From Massilibacteroides vaginae (GTDB taxonomy: Bacteria > Bacteroidota > Bacteroidia > Bacteroidales > Tannerellaceae), in contig NZ_FXDJ01000008.1 in NCBI RefSeq assembly GCF_900178525.1, forward strand, positions 191,001-255,000: a DNA stretch of 64,000 nucleotides. The letters run 5' to 3'. Positions within the stretch are counted from its first letter, which is position 1; the number at the start of each line of letters is the position of its first letter. Made by a program: the position numbers and the translations under genes. Positions 44,302-54,425 of the stretch are shown here, in pieces. A model generated the notes under the pieces. That model had not been told where the DNA came from and made no database searches. It saw only the letters and a program-made list of their open reading frames with translations.

Positions 44302-44345
44302 AGGTAAAATTCTAAAAATAGATTAATCATAATGGGCATATTTCT

Positions 44346-44353
44346 CAAATATA
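44346..44353 (-). promoter_or_regulatory. -7 box of the trehalose synthase/phosphatase gene
   Basis: The minus strand reads TATATTTG, 44 bp before the ATG at 44301. Confidence 0.5.
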
Positions 44354-44439
44354 CAAAAAAACGCTCGTTTTTAGGCTATTAAGTCTTCAATTTATATGTT
44401 TTGTATCAGGTTATATCGTTATAAATACTCTTTTTCTCT

Positions 44440-44447
44440 TATTTTTG
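44440..44447 (+). promoter_or_regulatory. -7 box of nadE
   Basis: TATTTTTG lies 23 bp before ATG 44471 and supports that start over the longer reading frame beginning at 44396. Confidence 0.55.
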
Positions 44448-44470
44448 CATTATATAAAAAACAGAATACA

Positions 44471-46402
44471 ATGAACTTAGGATTTGTAAAAGTTGCAGCC
44501 GCGATTCCCCGATTAAAAGTTGCCGATTGCTTCTTTAATATACATCAAATAGAAGGTCTTATACATAAAGCAGACGCTCAGCATGTGCAATTTATCTGTT
44601 TCCCGGAATTATCCGTTACAGGATATACGTGTATGGATATTTTCTCTCAGCAAACTTTATTGAATAATGCCGAAAAGGCGCTAATCCAATTGGTGGAAAA
44701 AACATCTGGTTTGTCTATCCTTTCTATCGTAGGGATGCCGTTGCGTATAGAGAATCGATTAGTAAACGCGGCTGTTGTTTTTCAGCAAGGAAAGATTCTG
44801 GGTGTAGTGCCTAAAACATTTATCCCCAATTACAAAGAGTTTCAAGAACAACGCTGGTTTTCTTCCGGAAACGAGATTTATGGAAACGAAATAACGATTG
44901 CCGGAGCCCGGTATCCGTTCGGCAAACAGTTGCTGTTTTCTGATAACGACATCACAATCGGAATAGAAATATGCGAAGACTTATGGGTTCCCATTCCGCC
45001 CAGTTCCGATCTTTGTATGCATGGAGCGAATCTGATTTTTAATCTTTCGGCAAGCAATGAGTTGATAGGGAAACATCGGTACAGACAATCATTGATAAAA
45101 CAACAATCGGCCCGTTGTATTGCGGGATATGTATATTCGTCGGCCGGATTTGGAGAGTCGAGCACGGATCTTGTATTTTCGGGCAATGCGATTATCGCGG
45201 AAAATGGCACCCTACTCAAATCTTCCGAACGTTTTTGCTTAGAGGAGCAATTAGTGGTTAGTGAGATTGATATTGCCAATCTGCAAAACGACCGCATGGT
45301 GGATACAAGCTTTATGAAAGGTCTGCAATGCACCGAAAAAGAAATCCGCCGGATTCCATTCGAAACGAAGCAGCTCCCCTGCCCTATGCAACTTACCCGT
45401 TTTGTTGATCCCTACCCTTTTATTCCTTTTGGTGACGAGTTGAAAGAACGTTGTGAGGAAATTCTGAACATACAGGTGCACGGATTAGCGAAACGCTATG
45501 ATCATACAAAATCAAACTCGGCGGTAATTGGAATATCCGGAGGACTGGATTCTACACTTGCTTTGCTTATTACCGTTATGGCTTTTGATTTACTGCATAT
45601 TCCACGCAAACGGATTATTGGTATTACAATGCCCGGATTTGGCACTACAGACAGAACATACACCAACGCGGTTGGTTTGATACATTCGCTGGGCGTTACT
45701 TTCAGAGAAATATCAATCCAAAAAGCCTGCCTTCAACACTTCGCTGATATCGGTCATGATCCCTCCATACATGACGTAACGTATGAAAACACGCAGGCCC
45801 GCGAACGTACACAAATACTAATGAATGTTGCCAATAAGGAAAACGGTTTAGTGATTGGCACAGGCGATTTGTCAGAGTTGGCACTTGGCTGGGCAACCTA
45901 TAATGGCGACCACATGTCGATGTATGGCGTGAATAACAGTATTCCCAAAACATTAGTGAAGCATCTGGTTGAATGGGTTGCACGTAATAAGATGGATAAC
46001 GCCTCAAGAGATATTCTGCTCGATATTACCGACACCCCGATTAGTCCGGAGTTGATCCCTGCCGATAGCAACGGAAACATTACACAGATAACGGAAGATC
46101 TGGTAGGACCTTACGAACTGCATGACTTTTTCATTTATCATACACTTCGTTTCGGTGCTACACCTGCACGGATATATTATCTGGCTCAAAGCGCGTTTAA
46201 AGATAAATACGACAATGCCACATTAAAAAAATGGCTGCATACTTTCTTTCGCCGTTTCTTTGCCCAACAATTTAAACGGAGCTGTTTGCCGGATGGACCA
46301 AAGGTGGGTTCCGTTAGTTTTTCTCCACGCGGAGACTGGCGTATGCCAAGTGACGCAAGTGCAGCTATCTGGTTGAAAGAAGTCGAGGAGCTGATAGTTT
46401 AG
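44471..46402 (+). CDS. nadE: Glutamine-dependent NAD+ synthetase
   Basis: 643 residues from the ATG after the promoter box. The last step of NAD synthesis: it amidates nicotinic acid adenine dinucleotide. The N-terminal nitrilase-type glutaminase has the catalytic triad Glu46 (CFPELSVTGY), Lys115 (VVPKTFIPNYKEF) and Cys168 (GIEICEDLWVP). The synthetase domain has the P-loop SGGLDS (356-361), GTGDLSELALGWATYNGDHMSMYGVN and ITEDLVGPYELHDFF. Length and domain order match the two-domain bacterial form. It is followed by a terminator-like hairpin. Confidence 0.96.
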   Translation: MNLGFVKVAAAIPRLKVADCFFNIHQIEGLIHKADAQHVQFICFPELSVTGYTCMDIFSQQTLLNNAEKALIQLVEKTSGLSILSIVGMPLRIENRLVNAAVVFQQGKILGVVPKTFIPNYKEFQEQRWFSSGNEIYGNEITIAGARYPFGKQLLFSDNDITIGIEICEDLWVPIPPSSDLCMHGANLIFNLSASNELIGKHRYRQSLIKQQSARCIAGYVYSSAGFGESSTDLVFSGNAIIAENGTLLKSSERFCLEEQLVVSEIDIANLQNDRMVDTSFMKGLQCTEKEIRRIPFETKQLPCPMQLTRFVDPYPFIPFGDELKERCEEILNIQVHGLAKRYDHTKSNSAVIGISGGLDSTLALLITVMAFDLLHIPRKRIIGITMPGFGTTDRTYTNAVGLIHSLGVTFREISIQKACLQHFADIGHDPSIHDVTYENTQARERTQILMNVANKENGLVIGTGDLSELALGWATYNGDHMSMYGVNNSIPKTLVKHLVEWVARNKMDNASRDILLDITDTPISPELIPADSNGNITQITEDLVGPYELHDFFIYHTLRFGATPARIYYLAQSAFKDKYDNATLKKWLHTFFRRFFAQQFKRSCLPDGPKVGSVSFSPRGDWRMPSDASAAIWLKEVEELIV

Positions 46403-46440
46403 CCTTAACAATAGCTTTTATTTCTATAAAAACATATCGA

Positions 46441-46484
46441 AATCACCCCGGTCTTGAGCATCGCTCTAAAAGATCAGGGTGATT
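46441..46484 (+). terminator. Rho-independent terminator after nadE
   Basis: AATCACCC (46441-46448) pairs with GGGTGATT (46477-46484), with extra pairing GTCTT/AAGAT inside, followed by TTTTAT. Confidence 0.8.
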
Positions 46485-46536
46485 TTTTATTGTCTTCATG
46501 TTGTAATTGCTCCTTATTTACTTTATGCGGAGTGGT

Positions 46537-46676
46537 ACATCCTTTGTTTCTTTTTTAATAACCTTTATTTTCCTTTTTCTATATCTGTGGAAAAACTTTT
46601 CTATATCTGTGGTAAAGTTTTTCTATATATATAGAAAAAGGAAAATATCCTTTATAAATATTATAAACTCCTTTAT
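46537..46676 (-). repeat. Composite repeat: 21-bp array split by three 22-bp palindromes (copy B2)
   Basis: This lies in the 545-bp gap after nadE. Reverse-complement cores start at 46537 (degenerate), 46558, 46645 and 46666, 21 bp apart within each pair and 87 bp across the middle (21 + 3 x 22). The centre, 46574-46639, is three 22-bp units starting at 46574, 46596 and 46618, each close to TTTTTC-N10-GAAAAA. The last core belongs to the palindrome TCCTTTATAAAGGA (46669-46682). The reading frame through this stretch is an artefact. From 46683 to the dapF promoter I see nothing else. Confidence 0.85.
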
Positions 46677-46891
46677 AAAGGAAGATTCATACCTATCTGC
46701 CAACCGTGTTTATGCAACCCTTGCTTTAAATCGCTTTTCAAAAAAGAAGAAACTTACAATATTACACCTGAAAAAAACAATACAGTTTTAGATTGTAATA
46801 AGGAAAAGGCAGAATAAAACAAATTATCACAACAACTCATTTTATTTAAACAATAAACCACTTTTATTGTTTTATTTATATCAAAACGACA

Positions 46892-46899
46892 TACATTTG
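46892..46899 (+). promoter_or_regulatory. -7 box of the dapF-dapL-asnA-glnN group
   Basis: TACATTTG matches TAnnTTTG. ATTG at 46866-46869 may be a -33 element, with a spacer of 22 bp, slightly long. Confidence 0.5.
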
Positions 46900-46947
46900 C
46901 GTCGTCGATAGACAAAAAGATTATAACATTCTGTAAATTCAAACAAA

Positions 46948-47760
46948 ATGACAAAGCTGATTGAGTTCACCAAGATGCATGGAGCCGGAAATGACTATAT
47001 ATATGTAAATACGTCACTCTATCCGCTTGAACATCCTGAAGATTTAGCCATCAAGTGGAGTGCTCCACACATCGGAATCGGAGCGGATGGCCTGGTTTTA
47101 ATTGACCGGTCGGATATCGCGGATTTCAGTATGCGCATCTTTAACACAGATGGTTCCGAAGCGATGATGTGTGGCAATGCTTCCAGATGTATAGGAAAAT
47201 ATGTATATGAGTATGGGTTGACCAATGAGAAAAACATTACGCTCGAAACATTATCCGGAGTAAAAGAACTGGAATTAAATGTAGAAGGCAATAAAGTAAG
47301 CGATGTTACGGTAGATATGGGAAGCCCGGTTATCGAAAAAGAAAACTTAACACTTAGCATTAATAACAAAGAATATAGTGGAACTGTAATTTCAATGGGC
47401 AACCCTCACTTTGTAATTTTTGTGGATGATGTGGATAAAGTGGATTTGAAAACGATAGGCTCCTTACTAGAAAAACATCCAGCCTTTCCAGACAGAACAA
47501 ACGTTGAGTTTGTGCAGGTTCACAGCCCCAATGAAGTTAAGATGCGTGTATGGGAAAGGGGTTCCGGAATCACGCTTGCGTGTGGAACAGGTGCTTGCGC
47601 TGCCGCAGTAGCAAGTATCATCAAACAGAAAACGACGAATAAACTAAAAGTATTGATGGATGGCGGAGCCCTTACCATTCAATGGAACAGACTTTTAGCA
47701 AACAAAGTATACATGACGGGCGAGGCTGTCACAGTTTTTGAGGGAAGCATTGAGGTTTAA
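46948..47760 (+). CDS. dapF: Diaminopimelate epimerase
   Basis: 270 residues. It interconverts LL- and meso-diaminopimelate for lysine and peptidoglycan. The two-cysteine racemase site is complete: Cys75 in MMCGNASRC and Cys212 in [31 protein letters not shown] and GNPHFVIFV are family-typical. The next gene makes its LL-substrate, which fits the acyl-independent DapL route. It begins a four-gene same-strand group with gaps of 39, 60 and 19 bp. Confidence 0.97.
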   Translation: MTKLIEFTKMHGAGNDYIYVNTSLYPLEHPEDLAIKWSAPHIGIGADGLVLIDRSDIADFSMRIFNTDGSEAMMCGNASRCIGKYVYEYGLTNEKNITLETLSGVKELELNVEGNKVSDVTVDMGSPVIEKENLTLSINNKEYSGTVISMGNPHFVIFVDDVDKVDLKTIGSLLEKHPAFPDRTNVEFVQVHSPNEVKMRVWERGSGITLACGTGACAAAVASIIKQKTTNKLKVLMDGGALTIQWNRLLANKVYMTGEAVTVFEGSIEV

Positions 47761-47799
47761 AATCACAACAACAACACAACAACAAAACGAATAAAGAGT

Positions 47800-49029
47800 A
47801 TGGCATTGATCAATGAACATTTTCTGAAGTTACCAAACAATTATTTATTCTCGGATATAGCGAAAAAAGTAAACAGTTTTAAGGTTACTCATCCGAAAGA
47901 AAAAATAATACGTTTAGGGATTGGTGATGTAACCCAGCCATTGCCACCTGCTGTTGTAGACGCGATGCATAAAGCAGTAGATGAAATGACGAGTAAAAGC
48001 ACGTTTCATGGATATGGTCCTGAGCAAGGTTACTCTTTTTTAATAGACGCGATTATTAAGAACGATTACGCGCCCAGAGGCATAACGCTGGAGCAGAGTG
48101 AAATTTTTATAAGTGACGGTGCCAAGAGTGACACCGGAAATATAGGAGATATTTTAAGACACGATAATAGCATCGGAGTAACCGATCCGGTTTATCCGGT
48201 TTACATCGATTCAAATGTAATGAGTGGCCGGGCCGGCGTGTTGGATAGTGGAAAATGGAGCAATGTGGTATACATACCCTGTGTAGCGGAAAACGGATTC
48301 ATTCCCGATCTTCCGGGTCGAAGAGTAGATATTCTCTATCTCTGTTATCCAAACAACCCAACCGGCACAACATTAAGTAAAGACGAGTTGAAAAAATGGG
48401 TAAACTACGCGTTGGCCAATGATGTGCTGATTATGTATGATGCGGCTTACGAAGCATACATCCAAAACCCGGAGATCCCCCACTCCATTTACGAAATCAA
48501 AGGTGCCAAAAAAGTGGCGATAGAATTTCGAAGCTTTTCTAAAACCGCCGGATTTACAGGTATGCGGTGCGGATATACCGTAGTTCCTAAAGAGCTGAAC
48601 GGATTCACATTAGACGGCGAACGGGTTTTGTTGAACAAGCTTTGGAACAGACGACAATGCACCAAGTTTAACGGAGCCAGCTATATCACTCAACGCGGAG
48701 CTGAAGCCGTTTATTCGCCGGAAGGAAAAAAGCAAGTGCGGGAGATTATAGACTATTACATGACAAATGCCCGAATTATGAAAGAGGGTATCCTGAAATG
48801 TGGGCTGAATGCTTTTGGTGGTGAAGACGCTCCTTATTTATGGATTAAAACACCAAAAGGACTTACCTCCTGGAAGTTTTTTGAAAAGCTACTCTATGAA
48901 GTTTATATAGTAGGAACTCCGGGAGTAGGATTTGGTCCCAGCGGTGAAGGTTATTTACGACTCACCGCCTTTGGCAACCGGGACGATACGTTAGAAGCCA
49001 TGGCCAGATTAAAGAAGTGGATGTTATAA
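47800..49029 (+). CDS. dapL: LL-diaminopimelate aminotransferase
   Basis: 409 residues, PLP-dependent fold type I. It converts tetrahydrodipicolinate directly to LL-diaminopimelate, bypassing the acylated intermediates. [44 protein letters not shown] and [13 protein letters not shown] are diagnostic. The PLP Lys is Lys248 in [17 protein letters not shown]. The C-terminus [18 protein letters not shown] is standard. Being adjacent to dapF makes the pathway assignment firm. Confidence 0.97.
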   Translation: MALINEHFLKLPNNYLFSDIAKKVNSFKVTHPKEKIIRLGIGDVTQPLPPAVVDAMHKAVDEMTSKSTFHGYGPEQGYSFLIDAIIKNDYAPRGITLEQSEIFISDGAKSDTGNIGDILRHDNSIGVTDPVYPVYIDSNVMSGRAGVLDSGKWSNVVYIPCVAENGFIPDLPGRRVDILYLCYPNNPTGTTLSKDELKKWVNYALANDVLIMYDAAYEAYIQNPEIPHSIYEIKGAKKVAIEFRSFSKTAGFTGMRCGYTVVPKELNGFTLDGERVLLNKLWNRRQCTKFNGASYITQRGAEAVYSPEGKKQVREIIDYYMTNARIMKEGILKCGLNAFGGEDAPYLWIKTPKGLTSWKFFEKLLYEVYIVGTPGVGFGPSGEGYLRLTAFGNRDDTLEAMARLKKWML

Positions 49030-49089
49030 CGTGTCTTTACCAACTTACAATAAGCAATCATTAAAAAAAACATTTAAATAACTACAAGT

Positions 49090-50124
49090 ATGGCTTTTAT
49101 TATTCCACAAGACTATAAGCAAACACTTATGCCTGAAACAACAGAACAGGCTATTCAATTCCTAAAAGCAAGTTTTCAGGAAAAATTATCAAAAACACTT
49201 AATCTGCGTCGTGTTACTGCTCCCCTATTCGTTTTAAAAGGAACAGGTATCAATGATGATCTGAACGGTGTTGAACGCGCAGTTACTTTTCCTATCAAAT
49301 GCATGGGTGATCGTCCGGCGGAAGTGGTTCACTCGTTAGCAAAATGGAAACGTATGAAATTAGGCGCGTACAGAATCCCGGCAGGGTATGGTTTGTACAC
49401 CGATATGAACGCGATCAGAAGTGATGAAGAGCTGGACAACCTCCATTCTCTTTATGTTGATCAATGGGACTGGGAACGAACAATAAAGTTGGAAAACCAG
49501 AATCTGGATTATTTAAAAAAGACTGTTCGTCAAATATACAAGTTGTTGAAAGAAATTGAAGAATCAGTTTATGCACTTTATCCGCACATCACTCCTTCAC
49601 TTCCGGATGACATCACATTTATCCATTCGGAAGAACTTTACTTAACTTATCCGGATCTGACTCCACGAGAACGTGAGGATAAAGCTGCTGAAAAATTCGG
49701 AGCCATCTTTATTATCGGCATCGGTGGTGAATTAAGTCATGGAGAGATACATGACGGGCGCGCTCCCGATTATGATGACTGGAGTAGTGTGAATTCGGAT
49801 GGTTTCAAAGGTTTAAACGGCGATATCATTTTGTGGAATGAAGTGTTGCAATGTTCGTTCGAAATCTCGTCCATGGGTATTCGAGTAGATAAAGAAGCAC
49901 TGATTCGGCAGTTAAAAATAAGAGGTTGCGAAGAACGGGCTGAACTGGAATTTCACAAAGCGCTTATCGACGGAAAGCTGCCTCTTTCAATCGGAGGAGG
50001 AATCGGACAAAGCCGTTTGTGTATGTTCTTTCTTAAAAAAGCGCACATCGGCGAAGTGCAAGCCTCCGTATGGCCTGTAGAACAGGTTGAACGATGCAAA
50101 CAGCACAATATTTTTATACTATAA
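49090..50124 (+). CDS. asnA: Aspartate-ammonia ligase (asparagine synthetase A)
   Basis: 344 residues. It makes asparagine from aspartate, ammonia and ATP on a class II tRNA-synthetase-like fold. Conserved stretches are FIIPQDYKQTLMPETTEQAI, VTAPLFVLKGTGINDDLNGVERAV, QWDWERTIK, IGIGGELSHGEIHDGRAPDYDDW and the motif-3 region SIGGGIGQSRLCMFFL. It is the ammonia-using enzyme, which fits its place next to the glutamine synthetase gene. Confidence 0.97.
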   Translation: MAFIIPQDYKQTLMPETTEQAIQFLKASFQEKLSKTLNLRRVTAPLFVLKGTGINDDLNGVERAVTFPIKCMGDRPAEVVHSLAKWKRMKLGAYRIPAGYGLYTDMNAIRSDEELDNLHSLYVDQWDWERTIKLENQNLDYLKKTVRQIYKLLKEIEESVYALYPHITPSLPDDITFIHSEELYLTYPDLTPREREDKAAEKFGAIFIIGIGGELSHGEIHDGRAPDYDDWSSVNSDGFKGLNGDIILWNEVLQCSFEISSMGIRVDKEALIRQLKIRGCEERAELEFHKALIDGKLPLSIGGGIGQSRLCMFFLKKAHIGEVQASVWPVEQVERCKQHNIFIL

Positions 50125-50143
50125 ACAGCAACATACAATCATT

Positions 50144-52330
50144 ATGTCAAAGTTAAGATTCAGAGTAGTAGAAACTGCCTTTAAGAAAAAAGCAGTAGAA
50201 GTTGCCTTACCTTCCGAACGTCCTTCCGAATATTTTGCATCCAAAGTATTCAACCGTTCTAAAATGTATAAATATTTGCCGGAAAAGGCCTATGCTAAAA
50301 TAGTAGACGTAATTGATAACGGAGCTACATTGGATCGTACTACCGCGGATACGGTAGCAGAAGCACTAAGAAAATGGGCTTCAGAAATGGGCGCGACACA
50401 TTACACACATTGGTTTCATCCTTTAACAGACGCAACAGCCGAAAAACACGATGCTTTTGTTGAACATGATGGCAAAGGTGGAATGATTGAAGAGTTTTCC
50501 GGCAAATTGCTTGTTCAGCAAGAACCAGATGCCTCCAGTTTTCCGAACGGCGGTATCAGAAACACATTTGAAGCACGTGGATACACTGCTTGGGATCCTT
50601 CATCGCCGGCATTTATTATAGGTGACACCTTGTGTATTCCTACAATTTTCATCTCATATACAGGTGAACCTCTTGACTACAAAGCCCCGCTGATAAAGGC
50701 ATTGGAAGCTATTAACAAAGCGGCTGTAGATGTTTGCCATTATTTTAATAAAGATGTAAAGAAGGTTTACTCGTATCTTGGCTGGGAACAAGAATATTTC
50801 CTGATTGACGAAGGTTTGTATGCTGCTCGTCCGGATTTGTTACTTACAGGGCGCACGTTGATGGGACACGAAAGCAGTAAAAACCAACAATTGGAAGATC
50901 ATTATTTCGGAGCTATCCCCACCCGTGTTCTTGAATTCATGAAGGATCTGGAAATAGAGGCGTTGAAATTAGGTATTCCTTTAAAAACAAGACACAATGA
51001 AGTTGCGCCAAATCAGTTCGAGTTAGCCCCGATCTTTGAAGAATGCAACCTGGCAAACGATCATAATCTTTTACTGATGGCACTGATGCGTAAAATCTCA
51101 CGCAGACATGGTTTCCGCGTTCTTTTACACGAAAAGCCATTCAAGGGAGTTAACGGATCGGGGAAACATAACAACTGGTCATTAGGAACAGATACAGGGG
51201 TTTTGTTAATGGCGCCGGGGAAAACACCGGAAGAGAATCTTCGATTTATTACATTTGTTGTCAATGTTTTAAAGGCCGTACACAAACATAATGCTTTGCT
51301 TAAGGCGAGTATATCAAGTGCTACCAACGCACATCGTTTAGGAGCAAATGAAGCCCCTCCGGCCATTATTTCAAGTTTCCTTGGTTCTCAGGTTTCAGCG
51401 ATACTTGAAAAACTGGAAAATAGTTCTTTAGAAGATCTTACAATTTCCGCTAAGCAGGGCGTAAAGTTAAACATCGGGCGTATTCCGGAAATTTTGGTTG
51501 ACAATACGGATCGTAACCGAACATCAGCTTTTGCCTTCACGGGAAACCGTTTTGAGTTCCGTGCCGTAGGATCACAAGCCAACTGTGCCTCTGCCATGTT
51601 AGCGTTGAATGCTGCTGTTGCAGAACAATTACAGGAATTTAAAACAGAAGTAGATGCTAAAATAGCTGAAGGAAAAGACAAGTACACCGCAATTCTCGAA
51701 ACCCTGCGTAAAGACATTAAAGAATCCAAAGCAATTCATTTTGATGGCAACGGATACTGCGATGAATGGAAAGCAGAAGCACGTCGCCGTGGCTTGGATT
51801 GCGAAACAAGTGTACCTGTTATTTTCGATGCCTACCTGAAAGAAAGCACAGTAAAAATGTTTGAAGCAACAGGCGTTATGACGGAAAAAGAACTGGAAGC
51901 CCGTAATGAAGTTAAATGGGAAACCTACACCAAGAAAATCCAGATTGAAGCCCGTGTGTTAGGAGATCTGGCGATGAACCATATAGTACCCGTTGCCACA
52001 AAATACCAAAGTTCATTGATCGACAATGTTTACAAGATGCGTGATTTATTTCCCACGGAAAAAGCAAAAAATCTATCCGTTAAGAATTTAGAACTAATCG
52101 AAGACATTGCCGGACATACGATTTTTATCAAGGAGAAAGTTGACGAAATGGTTAATACCCGCAAACAGCTGAATAGAATAGAATCGGAACGGGAAAAAGC
52201 AATCGGATACCACGATAAAATCACTCCGATGCTTGAAGAAATCCGTTACCATATTGATAAGCTGGAGTTGATTGTAGATAATGAACTTTGGACTCTACCT
52301 AAATACAGAGAATTATTATTTATCAGATAG
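50144..52330 (+). CDS. glnN: Glutamine synthetase type III
   Basis: 728 residues from ATG 50144; a longer frame from 50087 overlaps asnA and is rejected. Type III enzymes are about 250 residues longer than GSI and are common in Bacteroidota. Signs: ALRKWASEMGATHYTHWFHPLTDATAEKHD, DPSSPAFI, YSYLGWEQEYFLID, GAIPTRVLEFMKDLE, TRHNEVAPNQFELAPIFEE, HEKPFKGVNGSGKHNNWSLG and TGNRFEFRAVGSQAN. The C-terminal helical domain is complete. It sits 19 bp after asnA, so both ammonia-assimilating enzymes are probably co-expressed. Confidence 0.97.
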   Translation: MSKLRFRVVETAFKKKAVEVALPSERPSEYFASKVFNRSKMYKYLPEKAYAKIVDVIDNGATLDRTTADTVAEALRKWASEMGATHYTHWFHPLTDATAEKHDAFVEHDGKGGMIEEFSGKLLVQQEPDASSFPNGGIRNTFEARGYTAWDPSSPAFIIGDTLCIPTIFISYTGEPLDYKAPLIKALEAINKAAVDVCHYFNKDVKKVYSYLGWEQEYFLIDEGLYAARPDLLLTGRTLMGHESSKNQQLEDHYFGAIPTRVLEFMKDLEIEALKLGIPLKTRHNEVAPNQFELAPIFEECNLANDHNLLLMALMRKISRRHGFRVLLHEKPFKGVNGSGKHNNWSLGTDTGVLLMAPGKTPEENLRFITFVVNVLKAVHKHNALLKASISSATNAHRLGANEAPPAIISSFLGSQVSAILEKLENSSLEDLTISAKQGVKLNIGRIPEILVDNTDRNRTSAFAFTGNRFEFRAVGSQANCASAMLALNAAVAEQLQEFKTEVDAKIAEGKDKYTAILETLRKDIKESKAIHFDGNGYCDEWKAEARRRGLDCETSVPVIFDAYLKESTVKMFEATGVMTEKELEARNEVKWETYTKKIQIEARVLGDLAMNHIVPVATKYQSSLIDNVYKMRDLFPTEKAKNLSVKNLELIEDIAGHTIFIKEKVDEMVNTRKQLNRIESEREKAIGYHDKITPMLEEIRYHIDKLELIVDNELWTLPKYRELLFIR

Positions 52331-52450
52331 TCTTATTCAGACGATCGTTTTTGTTGATTGTTTAGTGTTTACGAGGAGGAGTTACTGTGATAGTAGCTTC
52401 TCTTTCTTTATGATATAACAGGAAAAAGATATTAATCAATATTTTATCCC

Positions 52451-52458
52451 TATATTTG
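52451..52458 (+). promoter_or_regulatory. -7 box upstream of the fimbria-like locus
   Basis: TATATTTG, 85 bp before the first gene of the locus. The rest of the 213-bp gap after glnN shows no gene, hairpin or repeat. Confidence 0.45.
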
Positions 52459-52543
52459 TCGCGCTATTTGCAGAATACATTTTTTAGAACTTTTATTTAT
52501 CCTTTAGAATTTAGTGTTTTTAAAAAAATATGCCTAAAAAGGT

Positions 52544-53272
52544 ATGAATTTGAACTTTATTTTACTGATTACTACGTTCCTTGTTATTTTCCCTGATCAT
52601 TCTTCCGGATACAACAAGGAGCAAAATGATGAAATCTTAATTCATCAAAATAAGTACCCGTCTAACAAACCGGCTAATTTGTCTCCAAATGATAACCAAT
52701 TTCATTTCATACGTCCTTTTGCGTTAAAGACCAATTTGCTTTTTGATTTGGCTACAATTATAAATATTGAAGCCGAAATTCCTGTTGGTTCTCGTTGGTC
52801 GGTGGCTGGCGAATGGATATTTCCATGGTGGGTATCGAAAAGCAAACAGCGTGCTTTGCAGGTACTCTCCGGAAATATTGAAGCTCGTTATTGGTTTAAA
52901 CCAAACTATGGGAAACAAGATGCCTCACTAATCGCTCACAACCCAATGACCGGCTGGTTTACCGGCCTTTTCGGTGGCGGCGGATTGTATGATGTTGAAT
53001 GGGATAAAAAGGGATATCAGGGCGAATTCTTTATTGCAACCGGTATAACAGCAGGATATGCGGCTCCGTTGTCTCGAAATTTAAATATGGAGTTTTCTTT
53101 GGGTGTTGGTTATCTCAAAACACGCTACCGTCATTATAACGCAATTCAGGATGAAAATAAGGAATGGCATCTAATTAAGCAATACCCCGGCAATTATACC
53201 TGGATAGGCCCTGTCAGGGCAAAAATATCGTTGGTGTGGTATCCTCACTTTAGGAAAAAGCGAGGCAAATAA
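52544..53272 (+). CDS. DUF3575 outer-membrane/fimbria-associated protein
   Basis: 242 residues with a signal peptide (MNLNFILLITTFLVIFP). The DUF3575 signature is clear: FALKTNLLFDLATIINIEAEIPVG, RWSVAGEWIFPWW and NIEARYWFKP, then repeated amphipathic strands and GPVRAKISLVWYP. The domain is a predicted small beta-barrel found with fimbrial genes in Bacteroidales. The DUF5119 lipoprotein gene starts 3 bp later, so it opens the fimbria-like operon. Its role (pore, assembly factor or anchor) is not established. Confidence 0.85.
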   Translation: MNLNFILLITTFLVIFPDHSSGYNKEQNDEILIHQNKYPSNKPANLSPNDNQFHFIRPFALKTNLLFDLATIINIEAEIPVGSRWSVAGEWIFPWWVSKSKQRALQVLSGNIEARYWFKPNYGKQDASLIAHNPMTGWFTGLFGGGGLYDVEWDKKGYQGEFFIATGITAGYAAPLSRNLNMEFSLGVGYLKTRYRHYNAIQDENKEWHLIKQYPGNYTWIGPVRAKISLVWYPHFRKKRGK

Positions 53273-53275
53273 AAA

Positions 53276-54373
53276 ATGAAAAAAGGAATGCGCTATATAA
53301 GGTTAATGCTACTTATGACAATGGTACTAAACTTTTTGAGTTGTGAACGACGTTTTTTGGAAGAGGAAATAAAAACACCCGATGGAGCTAAAATTCCTGT
53401 TACAATATATTGGGAACGGGCCAATATTATACCTCAAAATGTCACCGTATTGGTCTATAAAGAAGATGGTGACTTATTTTTAGAAACTTTTTTCGAAAAC
53501 GCAGGAGCTTCCGCCTATACGGAAATATACCTGCCGGTCGGTACTTACTCCATAATCAGCTTTAACGAAAAACGCGACCAGATAGATTATGTTCGCATTC
53601 GGGGATACGAAAACCTGTCCACATTAGAAGCATACGCTACAACAGCTTCTGCCGTTTATGACACACAGAGCAAATCGGGTGGTGAGTCGATCGTGGAGCA
53701 GCCCGGAAGGCTTGCCGTAGCTAAAACAACGGTTACAGTTAATGAAGATGACGTTGAACTGTGGCGCAAGCATGCGATAAATCAAACGCAGGGTATTGGG
53801 AAAGCCGCAGATGAAGAGTCTGCTTTGCAGGTTCAATTATGGCCTGTGCTGAAAATAGCTACAGTCAATATAACAGTACATGTTGCCGGTCTGAACAATG
53901 CACGTATGCCGGCCTTAACAGAATTAAAACACATGGCTGGTGGTTATCTTTTAGGGATGGACAAGAACACATCGACACCGGTAACCACCCAGTTCATGCT
54001 GAATAACAGATCGTATAATAGCGGATCGAAAACGGAAGGTACTATATCGACAGTTATCACCTCATTCGGAATACCGGGAAACCGGAACGAAATTGAAGAA
54101 AACGCGGACAAAATACAGCTTGACCTTGCATTTCAGCTTGTGGATAAGGAACGCACAATTGTCAGCTTTTCTTTAGATGTAACAAAAGCATTAAAAATAG
54201 CAATAAACGAAAACGGTGTAGTGACAATAGATTTGGATATCAATCAGCTATCATTTCCCGAAGTATGGCTTCCGGACGTAATACCGGAAGGCGGAAATAA
54301 TAACGAAGGAGGCTCCGGAATAACATCCGACCTTATTGATTGGGATACAATCATTGTTCCTATCCCTTTATAA
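53276..54373 (+). CDS. DUF5119 lipoprotein of a fimbrial locus
   Basis: 365 residues. The signal peptide ends in lipobox NFLSC. The following segment PVTIYWERANIIPQNVTVLVYKEDGDLF matches the beta-sandwich start of DUF5119 proteins, and the pattern LPVGTYSIISFNEKRDQIDYVRIRGYENLSTLEAYA is typical. The protein has two beta-sandwich halves. In Bacteroidales such proteins accompany FimA/Mfa-type fimbrillins, often as anchors or minor subunits. It is joined to the DUF3575 gene (3 bp) and to the fimbrillin gene (52 bp). Confidence 0.82.
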   Translation: MKKGMRYIRLMLLMTMVLNFLSCERRFLEEEIKTPDGAKIPVTIYWERANIIPQNVTVLVYKEDGDLFLETFFENAGASAYTEIYLPVGTYSIISFNEKRDQIDYVRIRGYENLSTLEAYATTASAVYDTQSKSGGESIVEQPGRLAVAKTTVTVNEDDVELWRKHAINQTQGIGKAADEESALQVQLWPVLKIATVNITVHVAGLNNARMPALTELKHMAGGYLLGMDKNTSTPVTTQFMLNNRSYNSGSKTEGTISTVITSFGIPGNRNEIEENADKIQLDLAFQLVDKERTIVSFSLDVTKALKIAINENGVVTIDLDINQLSFPEVWLPDVIPEGGNNNEGGSGITSDLIDWDTIIVPIPL

Positions 54374-54425
54374 CAAACAATTTAGAATAGAACTTGAATT
54401 AATTAACACTTCAAAAATTTCAAAA

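Noticed and set aside
46507-46791. 94-codon reading frame after nadE
   Set aside because: It is low-complexity translation of composite repeat B2.
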